DNA from: Desulfoscipio geothermicus
GTDB taxonomy: Bacteria > Bacillota > Desulfotomaculia > Desulfotomaculales > Desulfallaceae
Length of the DNA stretch: 64,000 nucleotides
NCBI GenBank assembly: GCA_016841645.1
Contig: JAENYS010000013.1
Coordinates: forward strand, 1 to 64,000
Reading direction: 5' to 3'
The position numbers and the translations under genes are program-made. This document shows positions 1 through 6,235 of this stretch, piece by piece. The notes beneath the pieces were generated by a model. The model ran no database searches. It saw only the letters and a list, made by a program, of their open reading frames with translations, and had not been told where the DNA came from. Every line of letters begins with the position of its first letter. Position 1 is the first letter of the stretch.

Positions 1-918
1 ACACGTGATTTCCACTTTCCCGGAACTGCGATTTCATCGCACAAGAATATTCACTCTGAGAGGTTTATCCGGTTTGTGGGCGTTAATTTTAAGCTTAAGA
101 AGCTGCAAAATATTCAGGAGAAGCATTTGCAGGCTTATGCAGAGGATATGAAGAGGCGTGGATGCGCGGACAGGACCATTAAGAGAGAATTATCTGGCAT
201 CCGGTATATGCACCGGCAGGTGCCCCAGGCCAGGTTTGAATTGCTGGATAGCAGATATAGCAATAAGAATTGCGGACTGGGCATCACTCCAGATGGGCGG
301 GCTGACCGGACCTGGACGGAACGGGAACTGGCGGCAATGAAGACACTGGCAATGAAGGAGAATAAACCTAATATCGCCCTGGCACTGGAGATTTCCAGGG
401 CAACAGGGATGCGTATTGATGAGTTCTCCAGCTTACGGCGGGCCGCTGCCGAGGCAGCGCTCCGGACTGATGTTTTGCATTTGGCGAATACTAAGGGTGG
501 CAAACAAAGGGATGTGCCTATCTCCACCAGGGCGGAAACTGCTTTTAGGGCTGCTCTCAAGCTTAACAGTCGGGGGAGTTATTTATTAGTGCCGGCTGGT
601 ATGAGGGTGGATCAATTCAAAGATAAGGTTGAGGATTTTATTGAACAGGGCCGGGAGGGATTGCAAGACCCTGATCGCAAGCGGACTGCATTTAATCTTA
701 AGCCTGGAGAACAGGGTGCCCTTACTCCACATGGCCTGCGGCATACTTTTGCCAGGGAATTTCTTATTGAAAGGTTCAAGGAAAATCTTGAAAAGGGCTT
801 TGATCGGGCCAAGGCTGAGAAAGAGGCACGGAAGGTGACTTCCAAGGTTATGGGGCATGGCAGGGTATCGGTTACTTTGATTTATGCTCCGGAGGGGTTG
901 TTGGATGGTGTTAAGTAA
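1..918 (+). CDS. Tyrosine recombinase/integrase, 5'-incomplete in the window
   Basis: Tyrosine site-specific recombinase that would cut and rejoin DNA through a phosphotyrosine. Numbering from the GTG at 76, the catalytic set is visible: Arg113 in GMRIDE, the HGLRH box at 219-223, His261 and nucleophile Tyr270. The N-terminal part (about 8-50) looks like a SAM-like core-binding domain. The frame stays open with no stop from base 1, and the codons before 76 read on plausibly, so the gene probably starts to the left of the window; GTG 76 lacks a clear ribosome site. A repeat copy (9-30) overlaps this 5' part, so the true N-terminus may also have been replaced by an insertion. It is unrelated in detail to the integrase at 4044-5234. 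Confidence 0.8.
   Translation, partial: TRDFHFPGTAISSHKNIHSERFIRFVGVNFKLKKLQNIQEKHLQAYAEDMKRRGCADRTIKRELSGIRYMHRQVPQARFELLDSRYSNKNCGLGITPDGRADRTWTERELAAMKTLAMKENKPNIALALEISRATGMRIDEFSSLRRAAAEAALRTDVLHLANTKGGKQRDVPISTRAETAFRAALKLNSRGSYLLVPAGMRVDQFKDKVEDFIEQGREGLQDPDRKRTAFNLKPGEQGALTPHGLRHTFAREFLIERFKENLEKGFDRAKAEKEARKVTSKVMGHGRVSVTLIYAPEGLLDGVK
9..30 (+). repeat. Diverged repeat copy A (tttcca..cggaactgcg)
   Basis: A 22-bp unit reading tttcca, five variable bases, then ccggaactgcg. It recurs inverted at 1070-1091 and in weaker form at 1527-1549. The multiple-copy arrangement resembles the terminal repeats of IS21-type elements, but that assignment is inference from pattern alone. Confidence 0.5.
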
Positions 919-1069
919 GGGAATGTGAGTGGTGGCTACCGTTAATTATCGCTTTGGATGTTCCTTTATAGCGGCAATAGGAAAGTATAAGCTGGGTTTA
1001 AAATTTTTATATTCCCTAGCCGTTATTCAAATTTCTATATTAAATATGAATATTCCGGTGCGGCGAAGC

Positions 1070-1091
1070 CGCAGTTCCGGAGATTTGGAAA
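1070..1091 (-). repeat. Diverged repeat copy B, inverted
   Basis: The reverse complement reads tttcca, five variable bases, ccggaactgcg, matching copy A outside the variable bases. Immediately next to it (to about 1117) is a further degenerate unit with ccggaact, suggesting a tandem arrangement as at a transposon end. Confidence 0.5.
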
Positions 1092-1324
1092 CCGCCTGTC
1101 CGGAACTGGGAACCGCAATTGGTTACTTTTACTCACCAGTGCATATATCGGCTTAGCAAGGCTATTATTCCAGCGATCGGTGAGCCACCTCTCTGGAATG
1201 ATAACCACTATATTTTGTTGTGCAAAAAAACATTGAGTCACTTACTAAAGGCTATGCTTGAGATTAGTTCCTGGAGTTGGCTTTTGTATATATTTTGATG
1301 ATGGTGCTTTTTGGCAGTAGCAGT

Positions 1325-1416
1325 GGCTGTGGGCAGTGTGGGTAACGCGAAGCGTTATCCAAGCCCTGTGTGTCAACCCCTTAGGGTTGTCCACAGGGCG
1401 GCACTGTCCATCAGCC
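1325..1416 (+). other. Compact foldable element with a three-way junction
   Basis: Nested inverted repeats fold into one closed structure. The outer stem is GGCTG 1325-1329 with CAGCC 1412-1416, continued by GGGCAGTG 1331-1338 with CACTGTCC 1402-1409 (one G-T pair). Inside sit two hairpins: 1341-1360 (TAACGC, GAA loop, GCGTTA) and 1364-1398 (CCCTGTG/CACAGGG enclosing CAACCC, CTTA loop, GGGTTG). The fold is seen directly in the sequence; whether it acts as RNA, as single-stranded DNA (for example a recombination substrate) or as a REP-like repeat is unknown. Confidence 0.55.
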
Positions 1417-1526
1417 TGCGTATATGTAGCTCTCTTATCTTGAAATAGCTTAAATGCTGGCTCCAGATTATTTGCTTGGATACCTTGTACGGAAGCCTAA
1501 TAAGGTTTCCGATTGCAGTGAAGTGG

Positions 1527-1549
1527 TTTCCACTAGAACGGAATGGCGG
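1527..1549 (+). repeat. Diverged repeat copy C
   Basis: Reads tttccacta, then an acggaatggcgg segment, similar to copy A at 9-30 with several changes. It is followed by another gtttcc motif at 1550. Same orientation as copy A and opposite to copy B. Confidence 0.4.
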
Positions 1550-1613
1550 TTTCCAAGCACTGGACAGAAGGTGTAAACTGCTCCGGAATACTCAAAATAT
1601 GGGGGGGGTAAAA

Positions 1614-1811
1614 ATGGAACGAATGCTTAATACCAATGAAGTTGCTCAAATACTTGGTGTATCGAAACAGACTGTATATAGAATGGTTAGAAAAGGGGTT
1701 TTGAACGGCTATAAAATAAATAGTCAAAAGACACTTCGATTTAAACAATCTGAAATTGATAATTTTATAAATAATAGCTTATTCAAACCAGTGAAAATTC
1801 ATAATAACTAA
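1614..1811 (+). CDS. Excisionase-family helix-turn-helix protein (65 aa)
   Basis: A 65-residue DNA-binding protein of the excisionase/MerR-like HTH family. The segment from Asn7 to about Asn31, containing EVAQILGVSKQTVYRMV, is the winged-helix motif typical of Xis proteins and plasmid or phage regulators. The start is ATG 1614, just behind a run of eight G that serves as ribosome site; an upstream in-frame ATG at 1476 is less likely because it lacks one. The gene overlaps the 3' end of the convergent XRE gene by 29 bases. The region is clearly AT-richer than the chromosome backbone, which suggests transfer. The DNA target is unknown. Confidence 0.75.
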   Translation: MERMLNTNEVAQILGVSKQTVYRMVRKGVLNGYKINSQKTLRFKQSEIDNFINNSLFKPVKIHNN

Positions 1812-2448
1812 TACCTTCAAAGTCCAGCTCATAAAGTTCTTCAGTTTCATCTGGTTTAAGGAAGTTCACTTGTATAATAGATTTTCTATTTTCATTTCTT
1901 AAAAATGTTTCCCTGTCTGCATACCCATTTTGAACATTTACAAAATCTATTGAAATATTGCAAAGTAGTTGTAAAAGAAAATCGTTAATAACCCATTCAT
2001 CTAATTTATTGAATTTTGAGTAGTTTATTTTATTCCAATTAAATGTATTAGAAATTAAGTGTGCGACCATAGGGTTTCCTAAATCATGCGCTAATGAGAA
2101 TAAAGTATCACAAATATTTTCAGGACCTTTAAAACAACCTTCTTTATCTCGATAATTTGTCTTTAAATGAATATATAATGATTGTTTAAGTGCTTTTCTA
2201 AGATTATGAGGTAAACCATTAAGCATATTTTCAATGTTGCAAAGTTCTTGTAATTCATTTTCATCTATAGCTAATATTTTGCTAATTCTTTTTATGGTTT
2301 CTGATTTTTGCGGTGGAGGATATTTACCAATTTCCCATTTTGATACTAAGGTGGCCGAAACTTTTAGTAATTTTGCCAAATCTCTAACTGAAAAACCGCG
2401 TAAAACTCTGGATTTTTTTAGTATTTCACCAAAACGTCTTGATTTCAT
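1783..2448 (-). CDS. XRE-family transcriptional regulator (221 aa)
   Basis: The N-terminus (about residues 6-63) is a Cro/C1-type helix-turn-helix, with SVRDLAKLLKVSATLVSKWE showing the recognition helix and the SKWE signature. The remaining 150 residues are not recognised and may sense a ligand or partner. The start ATG at 2446-2448 follows a GGGTG ribosome site. About 40-60 bp upstream lies the palindrome TGTAAA-N9-TTTACA (2488-2508), which overlaps a strong promoter pointing the other way; it is a good candidate operator for this regulator (inference). Composition is AT-rich, as expected for an acquired element, and the gene converges on the excisionase-like gene. Confidence 0.8.
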   Translation of the reverse strand: MKSRRFGEILKKSRVLRGFSVRDLAKLLKVSATLVSKWEIGKYPPPQKSETIKRISKILAIDENELQELCNIENMLNGLPHNLRKALKQSLYIHLKTNYRDKEGCFKGPENICDTLFSLAHDLGNPMVAHLISNTFNWNKINYSKFNKLDEWVINDFLLQLLCNISIDFVNVQNGYADRETFLRNENRKSIIQVNFLKPDETEELYELDFEGISYYEFSLV

Positions 2449-2481
2449 GTTTGAACACCCATTTCATGCGTTTTTAATAAA

Positions 2482-2510
2482 TTGACATGTAAATATATAT
2501 TGTTTACAAT
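2482..2510 (+). promoter_or_regulatory. Consensus sigma-A promoter overlapped by a palindromic operator
   Basis: TTGACA at 2482-2487, a 17-bp spacer, then TACAAT at 2505-2510: a near-perfect housekeeping promoter reading rightwards. The palindrome TGTAAA-N9-TTTACA at 2488-2508 fills the spacer and part of the -10, the classic placement for a repressor site. The adjacent divergent XRE protein is the likely binder (inference). Confidence 0.7.
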
Positions 2511-3010
2511 TTAACTCAGTAATGTTCATTTGTGTACTTATTATATCATAGTGCATTGTGGATATTCAAAGGAATAAAATTTATTCAAGCCCCTTGAAAA
2601 AGTTCGCAGCTCGAATAATATCGCGGTAAGTGACGAGTGTGGCCACGATGACAGCCCCGGGGAGAACCATGTCATTTTATGGTGGAGGGGTGGCTCCCTG
2701 AATCCCCCAGGTCCTTTGCTTTGCAGAGGGGAAAGGCGAAAAGACGCCGGCATAGTTGTGGAAAGCTGTTCAACTAACCAGTGTTGGTTGGATGGGACTC
2801 AGCTAGAGTTTTGCTTACTGAGTGATTGTTCATTTAGAATAAACATAACATGCGTCGTTATTACTGCTCTGCGGGACCGTCCGTGGTACAGAATAATGTT
2901 CGATAAAGTCGTAATAATTTTCATAATAACATACAGCAAGAGAAGCTGTGGTGTGTCCTGACGGGCCATGCCGGACCGGTGGCGACGGTGCCGCCACCGG
3001 TTATTTTTAT
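2511..3010 (+). ncRNA. Candidate non-coding transcript, about 500 nt
   Basis: A consensus promoter (2482-2510) and a strong terminator (2975-3010) bracket a stretch with no credible protein gene. Local pairing is visible, for example CCAT/ATGG nested in AGCCCC/GGGGTGGCT around 2654-2695. I do not recognise an RNA family. It could be a regulatory RNA of the element, an antisense-type RNA, or the remains of a decayed gene. Confidence 0.35.
2975..3010 (+). terminator. Intrinsic terminator
   Basis: ACCGGTGGCG (2975-2984), a 7-base loop, CGCCACCGGT (2992-3001), followed by a U-rich tail. A ten-pair perfect stem upstream of hicA that isolates hicAB from upstream transcription. Confidence 0.75.
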
Positions 3011-3086
3011 TCCTAAAGTTATTAGTCAACTATTCAATTAACTATCAGCATGTTGAATATAATTAACCTGAGAAGGTGCATTCCTG

Positions 3087-3338
3087 TTGGGCAAATTTGA
3101 AAATCTATTAAAGAGGTTTAATCAGCACCCCGTTCCAATGCATATATCCTACCAGGAAGTAGCCCGGCTGTTATTAGTAATTGGGTGCTCGATGCGAAAA
3201 AGATCAAGCCGCCATCGTGTTTTTACATATTCAGGTTATCCTAAATCAATTGTTCTCATGGAAAATGATAATTTGCGTCCATACCAGGTGCAGGACATCA
3301 AAGACCTGCTAAAATACATAGGCATTAAGACCAAGTAA
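3087..3338 (+). CDS. hicA: HicA-type mRNA interferase toxin
   Basis: An 83-residue protein of the HicA (YcfA) family, small double-stranded-RNA-binding-fold toxins that cleave mRNA. The family pattern is visible: a helix around residues 22-31, the strand with SSRHRVF carrying the putative catalytic His, a second strand before NDNLRPYQVQDIKDLLK, and the C-terminal helix. The start is TTG 3087, with AGAAGGTG about eight bases upstream. The partner HicB gene begins 13 bases downstream and a terminator closes the pair, so they form a two-gene operon. It lies inside the island next to an integrase, where such pairs commonly stabilise elements. Activity is inferred from family only. Confidence 0.75.
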   Translation: MGKFENLLKRFNQHPVPMHISYQEVARLLLVIGCSMRKRSSRHRVFTYSGYPKSIVLMENDNLRPYQVQDIKDLLKYIGIKTK

Positions 3339-3351
3339 GGGGGTGTATCAA

Positions 3352-3687
3352 GTGTCTATGGTTATGAGTTCAATTAAAATTAATACCGATGCTCTTGAGG
3401 GAGAATTAGACCGTTTTCTTGATATTCCTATCAATCATTCTGATTTAATTCATCGAAGCGAAGCATACAGGGATGTAAAATACCCGGTTGTATTAACCAG
3501 GTTGGCCGGTGGGGAATGGTTGGCTGAACACAAGGACTTGCCTGGGTGTAAAATTCACGGTGGTACTCCGGAAGAAGCTGTGGTCAAGTTGGAAGAGGTC
3601 AAGCTATCCTGGATCTACGCAGCCATGGCTGAGGGCAGGAAGATTCCCAAACCCTCTCCAGGACCGCAAATTGTTAAAATGGCATAA
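3352..3687 (+). CDS. hicB: HicB-type antitoxin
   Basis: A HicB-family antitoxin, which neutralises HicA and usually represses its own operon. The partial RNase-H-like HicB fold covers about residues 45-108, with YPVVLTRLAGGEWLAEH followed by DLPGCKIHGGTPEEAV, the family hallmark. The start is taken at GTG 3352, eight bases behind AAGGGGG; GTG 3343 would leave no room for a ribosome site. The roughly 40-residue N-terminal extension, with a DALEGELDRFLDI helix, is longer than in minimal HicB proteins. No separate DNA-binding domain is obvious. Partner of the HicA gene just upstream. Confidence 0.75.
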   Translation: MSMVMSSIKINTDALEGELDRFLDIPINHSDLIHRSEAYRDVKYPVVLTRLAGGEWLAEHKDLPGCKIHGGTPEEAVVKLEEVKLSWIYAAMAEGRKIPKPSPGPQIVKMA

Positions 3688-3705
3688 TAAACACCTGATA
3701 GTACG

Positions 3706-3727
3706 CCTCCGGGAGACCGGGGGTTTT
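3706..3727 (+). terminator. Terminator of hicAB
   Basis: CCTCCGG (3706-3712), GAGA loop, CCGGGGG (3717-3723), then TTTTGTATTT. A seven-pair stem including one T-G pair directly after hicB. Confidence 0.65.
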
Positions 3728-3786
3728 GTATTTCAAAATATGAAAGGGGATGTAGTACAATGGACATGTACACCGAGGGGGTAATT

Positions 3787-4005
3787 ATGAACATAAGTTT
3801 AAGAGATTTACCGGCGGTCATGACAGTTCCGGAGTTTGCCAAGGTGATGAGAATAGGTCGGAACCGAGCATACTGTTTAGTGCGAGAGAGAAAGGTGCCT
3901 GTATTTTACATAGGCAGATCGCCAAGGATTCCAAAGGATGCTCTGCTAGAATATATATCTAGCCAGGTGAACACAGAAGGAACACAACTCCGTCGTGTCA
4001 AATAG
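3787..4005 (+). CDS. Excisionase-family helix-turn-helix protein (72 aa)
   Basis: A 72-residue winged-helix protein of the excisionase family; MTVPEFAKVMRIGRNRAYCLVRE (residues about 12-34) is the HTH and FYIGRSPRIPKDALLEYI is the usual wing and C-terminal helix. Such proteins direct integrase towards excision or act as small regulators. ATG 3787 is chosen because GAGGGGG lies five to ten bases before it; ATG 3760 is less well supported. It is followed after about 40 bases by the integrase at 4044, the standard xis-int order of an integrative element. Distinct in sequence from the excisionase-like gene at 1614. Confidence 0.8.
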   Translation: MNISLRDLPAVMTVPEFAKVMRIGRNRAYCLVRERKVPVFYIGRSPRIPKDALLEYISSQVNTEGTQLRRVK

Positions 4006-4043
4006 ATATGATGTGTGCCCGGACCGTGAAAGGAGTGAAAATA

Positions 4044-5234
4044 ATGAGGGGACACATCAGACCGAGAGGAAAAAACAGCTGGGCGGTGATAGTTCGCATT
4101 CAAGACCCATTAACCGGCAAGACTAAGCCTAAATGGCATACCGTTCGAGGTTCATACAAAGATGCTGAGAAGGAACTTACTAGAATTCTAAGGGAGATAG
4201 ACACTAACATTTATGTTGAACCCAAAAAAACAACCTTATCCGAATATCTTAGAAAATGGCTTAAACGGCAGGAACGGAACCTTGCGCCAAATACCCTTCG
4301 CGGCTACAGAACTAATCTGGAAAAACACGTCATACCTTACATCGGAGAGGTACCACTCAGTAAGTTAAAACCAGCTCATGTTGATGATCTTTTCCACGAG
4401 ACACTTGCCGGTACGGATTTGAGCAATAAAACTTTATTATACGTGTTCCGGACGCTGCATAAAGCCCTTGAAGATGCCGTGAAACGGGAGGAGATTTTCC
4501 GCAATCCTGCGGCAAATGTAGAGCGACCGAAACCAGAAGATGTAGAGATTAGGGTTTTAGAAAACCCTGAGGAAATTGGTATACTGGTTCAAGCATTAGG
4601 TGACAGCATTTTACTACTCCCCGGCATGGTTATGCTATCCACTGGATTAAGAAGGGGTGAAGCTCTAGGGTTAAGATGGCGTGATGTAGATCTAGATAAA
4701 AGGATCATGCGTGTTAGCAAACAGTTGCAATTAGTTCCACAAACAAGAAAATTAGAATTAACTCAGGTAAAGACGAAATCTAGCAAGAGACCGTTGCAAA
4801 TATCCAAGTTAACTGCTCAGCTTCTCAAAATAAGAGAAATGGAGCAAAACGAAGAACGACGTTTGGTTGGTTCAGGTTGGAGCAATAAGGATGGCTTGGT
4901 TTTCACCTGGCCAGATGGAAGTCGAATCAATCCAAGCTGGTTCACTAAAGAGTTTCATGGTAAGGTTTGTAATACACTACTAAAGGGACTCACGCCGCAC
5001 GGATTAAGGCACTCGTTAGCAACTTTACTACTTGCAAACAACCAGAATATGAAACTGGTTCAAGAACAGTTGCGTCACTCTAATATCAGTATTACCTCAG
5101 ACACTTATAGCCACTTGCTACCAGCCATGCAGGAGCAATTAGCTAACTGTATAGATAGTTGTATGGAAAGATTTATGGAAACCATATTAGATATGAAAAA
5201 ATCAGTTGCGTTAGCAAAAAGCGTTAGCAACTGA
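4044..5234 (+). CDS. int: Tyrosine integrase of a tRNA-Leu-integrated element
   Basis: A 396-residue phage/Tn916-type integrase. N-terminal arm-binding domain at about 1-55, SAM-like core-binding domain at about 62-150, catalytic domain at about 170-365. Catalytic residues visible: Arg203 in TGLRRGE, a Lys in VKTKSSK (about 243-245), HGLRH at 319-323, His345 in LRHSN and nucleophile Tyr355. ATG 4044 is chosen because GAAAGGAG sits nine bases upstream; an in-frame ATG at 4008 lacks this. The gene stops 12 bases before the 3' end of tRNA-Leu, the typical position of an integrase that uses the tRNA 3' end as attB. It presumably catalyses integration and, with the upstream Xis-like protein, excision. 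Confidence 0.9.
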   Translation: MRGHIRPRGKNSWAVIVRIQDPLTGKTKPKWHTVRGSYKDAEKELTRILREIDTNIYVEPKKTTLSEYLRKWLKRQERNLAPNTLRGYRTNLEKHVIPYIGEVPLSKLKPAHVDDLFHETLAGTDLSNKTLLYVFRTLHKALEDAVKREEIFRNPAANVERPKPEDVEIRVLENPEEIGILVQALGDSILLLPGMVMLSTGLRRGEALGLRWRDVDLDKRIMRVSKQLQLVPQTRKLELTQVKTKSSKRPLQISKLTAQLLKIREMEQNEERRLVGSGWSNKDGLVFTWPDGSRINPSWFTKEFHGKVCNTLLKGLTPHGLRHSLATLLLANNQNMKLVQEQLRHSNISITSDTYSHLLPAMQEQLANCIDSCMERFMETILDMKKSVALAKSVSN

Positions 5235-5246
5235 ACCTTTAAAAGC

Positions 5247-5331
5247 TGGTGCCGAAGGAGGGACTCGAACCCTCATGGGATTACCCGCACGATTTTGAGT
5301 CGTGTGCGTCTGCCAATTCCGCCACTTCGGC
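5247..5331 (-). tRNA. tRNA-Leu (anticodon CAA)
   Basis: The cloverleaf reads on the minus strand: acceptor GCCGAAG with CTTCGGC, D stem GCG/CGC, anticodon stem CACGA/TCGTG with loop CTCAAAA giving anticodon CAA, a long class II variable arm, and T arm GAGGG-TTCGAGT-CCCTC. A genomic CCA end is at 5247-5249. The long variable arm fits leucine. The 3' end faces the integrase, so the tRNA is the probable attachment site. I found no second copy of its 3' end within 1-4000. Confidence 0.95.
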
Positions 5332-5386
5332 ATATTTTATGGTCAACCGGATCTAGTTAATAAGTTCCGGCTAACCTGCAAGAAAA

Positions 5387-5416
5387 ATTGTACCATAGTT
5401 TAATTAACCTTGTCAA
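5387..5416 (-). promoter_or_regulatory. Promoter of tRNA-Leu
   Basis: On the minus strand, TTGACA (5411-5416), an 18-bp spacer and TACAAT (5387-5392), about 55 bases upstream of the mature tRNA 5' end. Confidence 0.7.
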
Positions 5417-5611
5417 CTGTATTGTCATGCTAACTTACCGGTCTCTAGCGTACATGATAGAATCGGCCGGAGTGGCTTTATATGGCAAATTAATTATTCT
5501 CAAGCTGGTTACCCTTTCTCATGTACTGCAGGAAGTATGTTTAAGCGTGTCGAAGAATAAATATTAGAGGCGTATGCCCTGGTTTTTTTTGTTGGACGGG
5601 AGTGAATTTAA

Positions 5612-6235
5612 GTGCATCGTACCGATGAGGTGCTGGTCCAGAAAACTAAAAATGGCGACCTGGATGCATTTGATGAACTGGTGCGTCGCTATGAAGGTAA
5701 GATATATGGTTTGGCTTACCGCTTTATGGGTAACCATGCAGACGCCAGTGATCTTGCCCAGGATACTTTTATTCGCGTTTATCAGGCGCTGGCCGGTTTT
5801 CGGGGGGATGCTGCTTTTTCTACCTGGATTTATCGCATTGCGGCCAATATTTGCCGGGACGAGCTTAGAAAACGGCAGCGGCGGCGCAGTGTTTCTATGG
5901 ATGAGATGATTGACGCTTCACCGGCGAATGTGCCCACCGCCGATGGTAGCTATTCACCTGAGGAAACTGTCCAACGGTACGAGGTACAGCGCCAGGTGCA
6001 GTTTTGTTTGAACGAGCTTTCCGATGACCACCGGTTGGTTTTGGTAATGCGTGAAATACAGGGATTAAGCTACGAAGAAATTGCCGGTGCATTACAGTGT
6101 TCAATGGGCACGGTGAAATCACGTATCAGCCGGGCTAGAAGCGCGCTCAAGGATAAAATGAGTAAGGAAGGGGAACTTTTATCGGGTAGAGATCGTCTTT
6201 ACACAAAAGGGGGGAAGAGCAATGCAATGTCATAA
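5612..6235 (+). CDS. ECF-family RNA polymerase sigma factor (SigW-like)
   Basis: A 207-residue extracytoplasmic-function sigma factor, which redirects RNA polymerase, probably in envelope stress. Sigma region 2 is at about residues 10-76, with DAFDELVRRYEGKIY, the -10-binding DLAQDTFIRVYQAL and FSTWIYRIAANICRDELRKR. Sigma region 4 is at about 128-182, with EIQGLSYEEIAGALQCSMGTVKSRISRARSAL as the -35-binding HTH. The start GTG 5612 follows GGACGGGAGTG. Its 3' end overlaps the downstream zinc-finger anti-sigma gene by 14 bases, a usual translationally coupled sigma/anti-sigma pair. The linker between regions 2 and 4 (about 88-125) is unusually long and polar. Confidence 0.9.
   Translation: MHRTDEVLVQKTKNGDLDAFDELVRRYEGKIYGLAYRFMGNHADASDLAQDTFIRVYQALAGFRGDAAFSTWIYRIAANICRDELRKRQRRRSVSMDEMIDASPANVPTADGSYSPEETVQRYEVQRQVQFCLNELSDDHRLVLVMREIQGLSYEEIAGALQCSMGTVKSRISRARSALKDKMSKEGELLSGRDRLYTKGGKSNAMS

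Larger units (their letters stand above)
919..1613. other. Gene-poor stretch between recombinase and excisionase-like gene
   Basis: No credible coding sequence is seen over about 700 bases; the short frames here have no ribosome sites or recognisable motifs. The stretch holds two repeat copies (1070-1091 and 1527-1549), a small GAA-loop hairpin at about 1060-1071, and the compact foldable element at 1325-1416. It is probably mobile-element debris plus one structured element. Confidence 0.6.
2449..3086. other. Stretch without a credible protein gene
   Basis: Over 600 bases without a convincing coding sequence. It contains a consensus promoter and palindrome at 2482-2510, stem-forming segments, and a strong intrinsic terminator at 2975-3010. 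Short frames here (for example 2716-2961) have no ribosome site and no protein-like pattern. The most economical reading is a non-coding transcription unit, listed separately. Confidence 0.6.

Noticed and set aside
135-560. Long minus-strand frame opposite the left recombinase gene
   Set aside because: It is the antisense of a gene with clear catalytic motifs, has no ribosome site, and its sequence has no protein-like pattern.
2640-2790. Possible group II intron start or transposon-linked RNA
   Set aside because: A GTGTG stretch is present, but I see no domain V/VI or reverse transcriptase nearby and no match I can defend.
2716-2961. 81-residue plus-strand frame in the gene-free stretch
   Set aside because: No Shine-Dalgarno site, unusual composition and no recognised motif; better explained as non-coding.
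5574-5909. Frame overlapping the sigma factor gene
   Set aside because: Out of frame with the ECF sigma factor, whose motifs are certain; it is a shadow.
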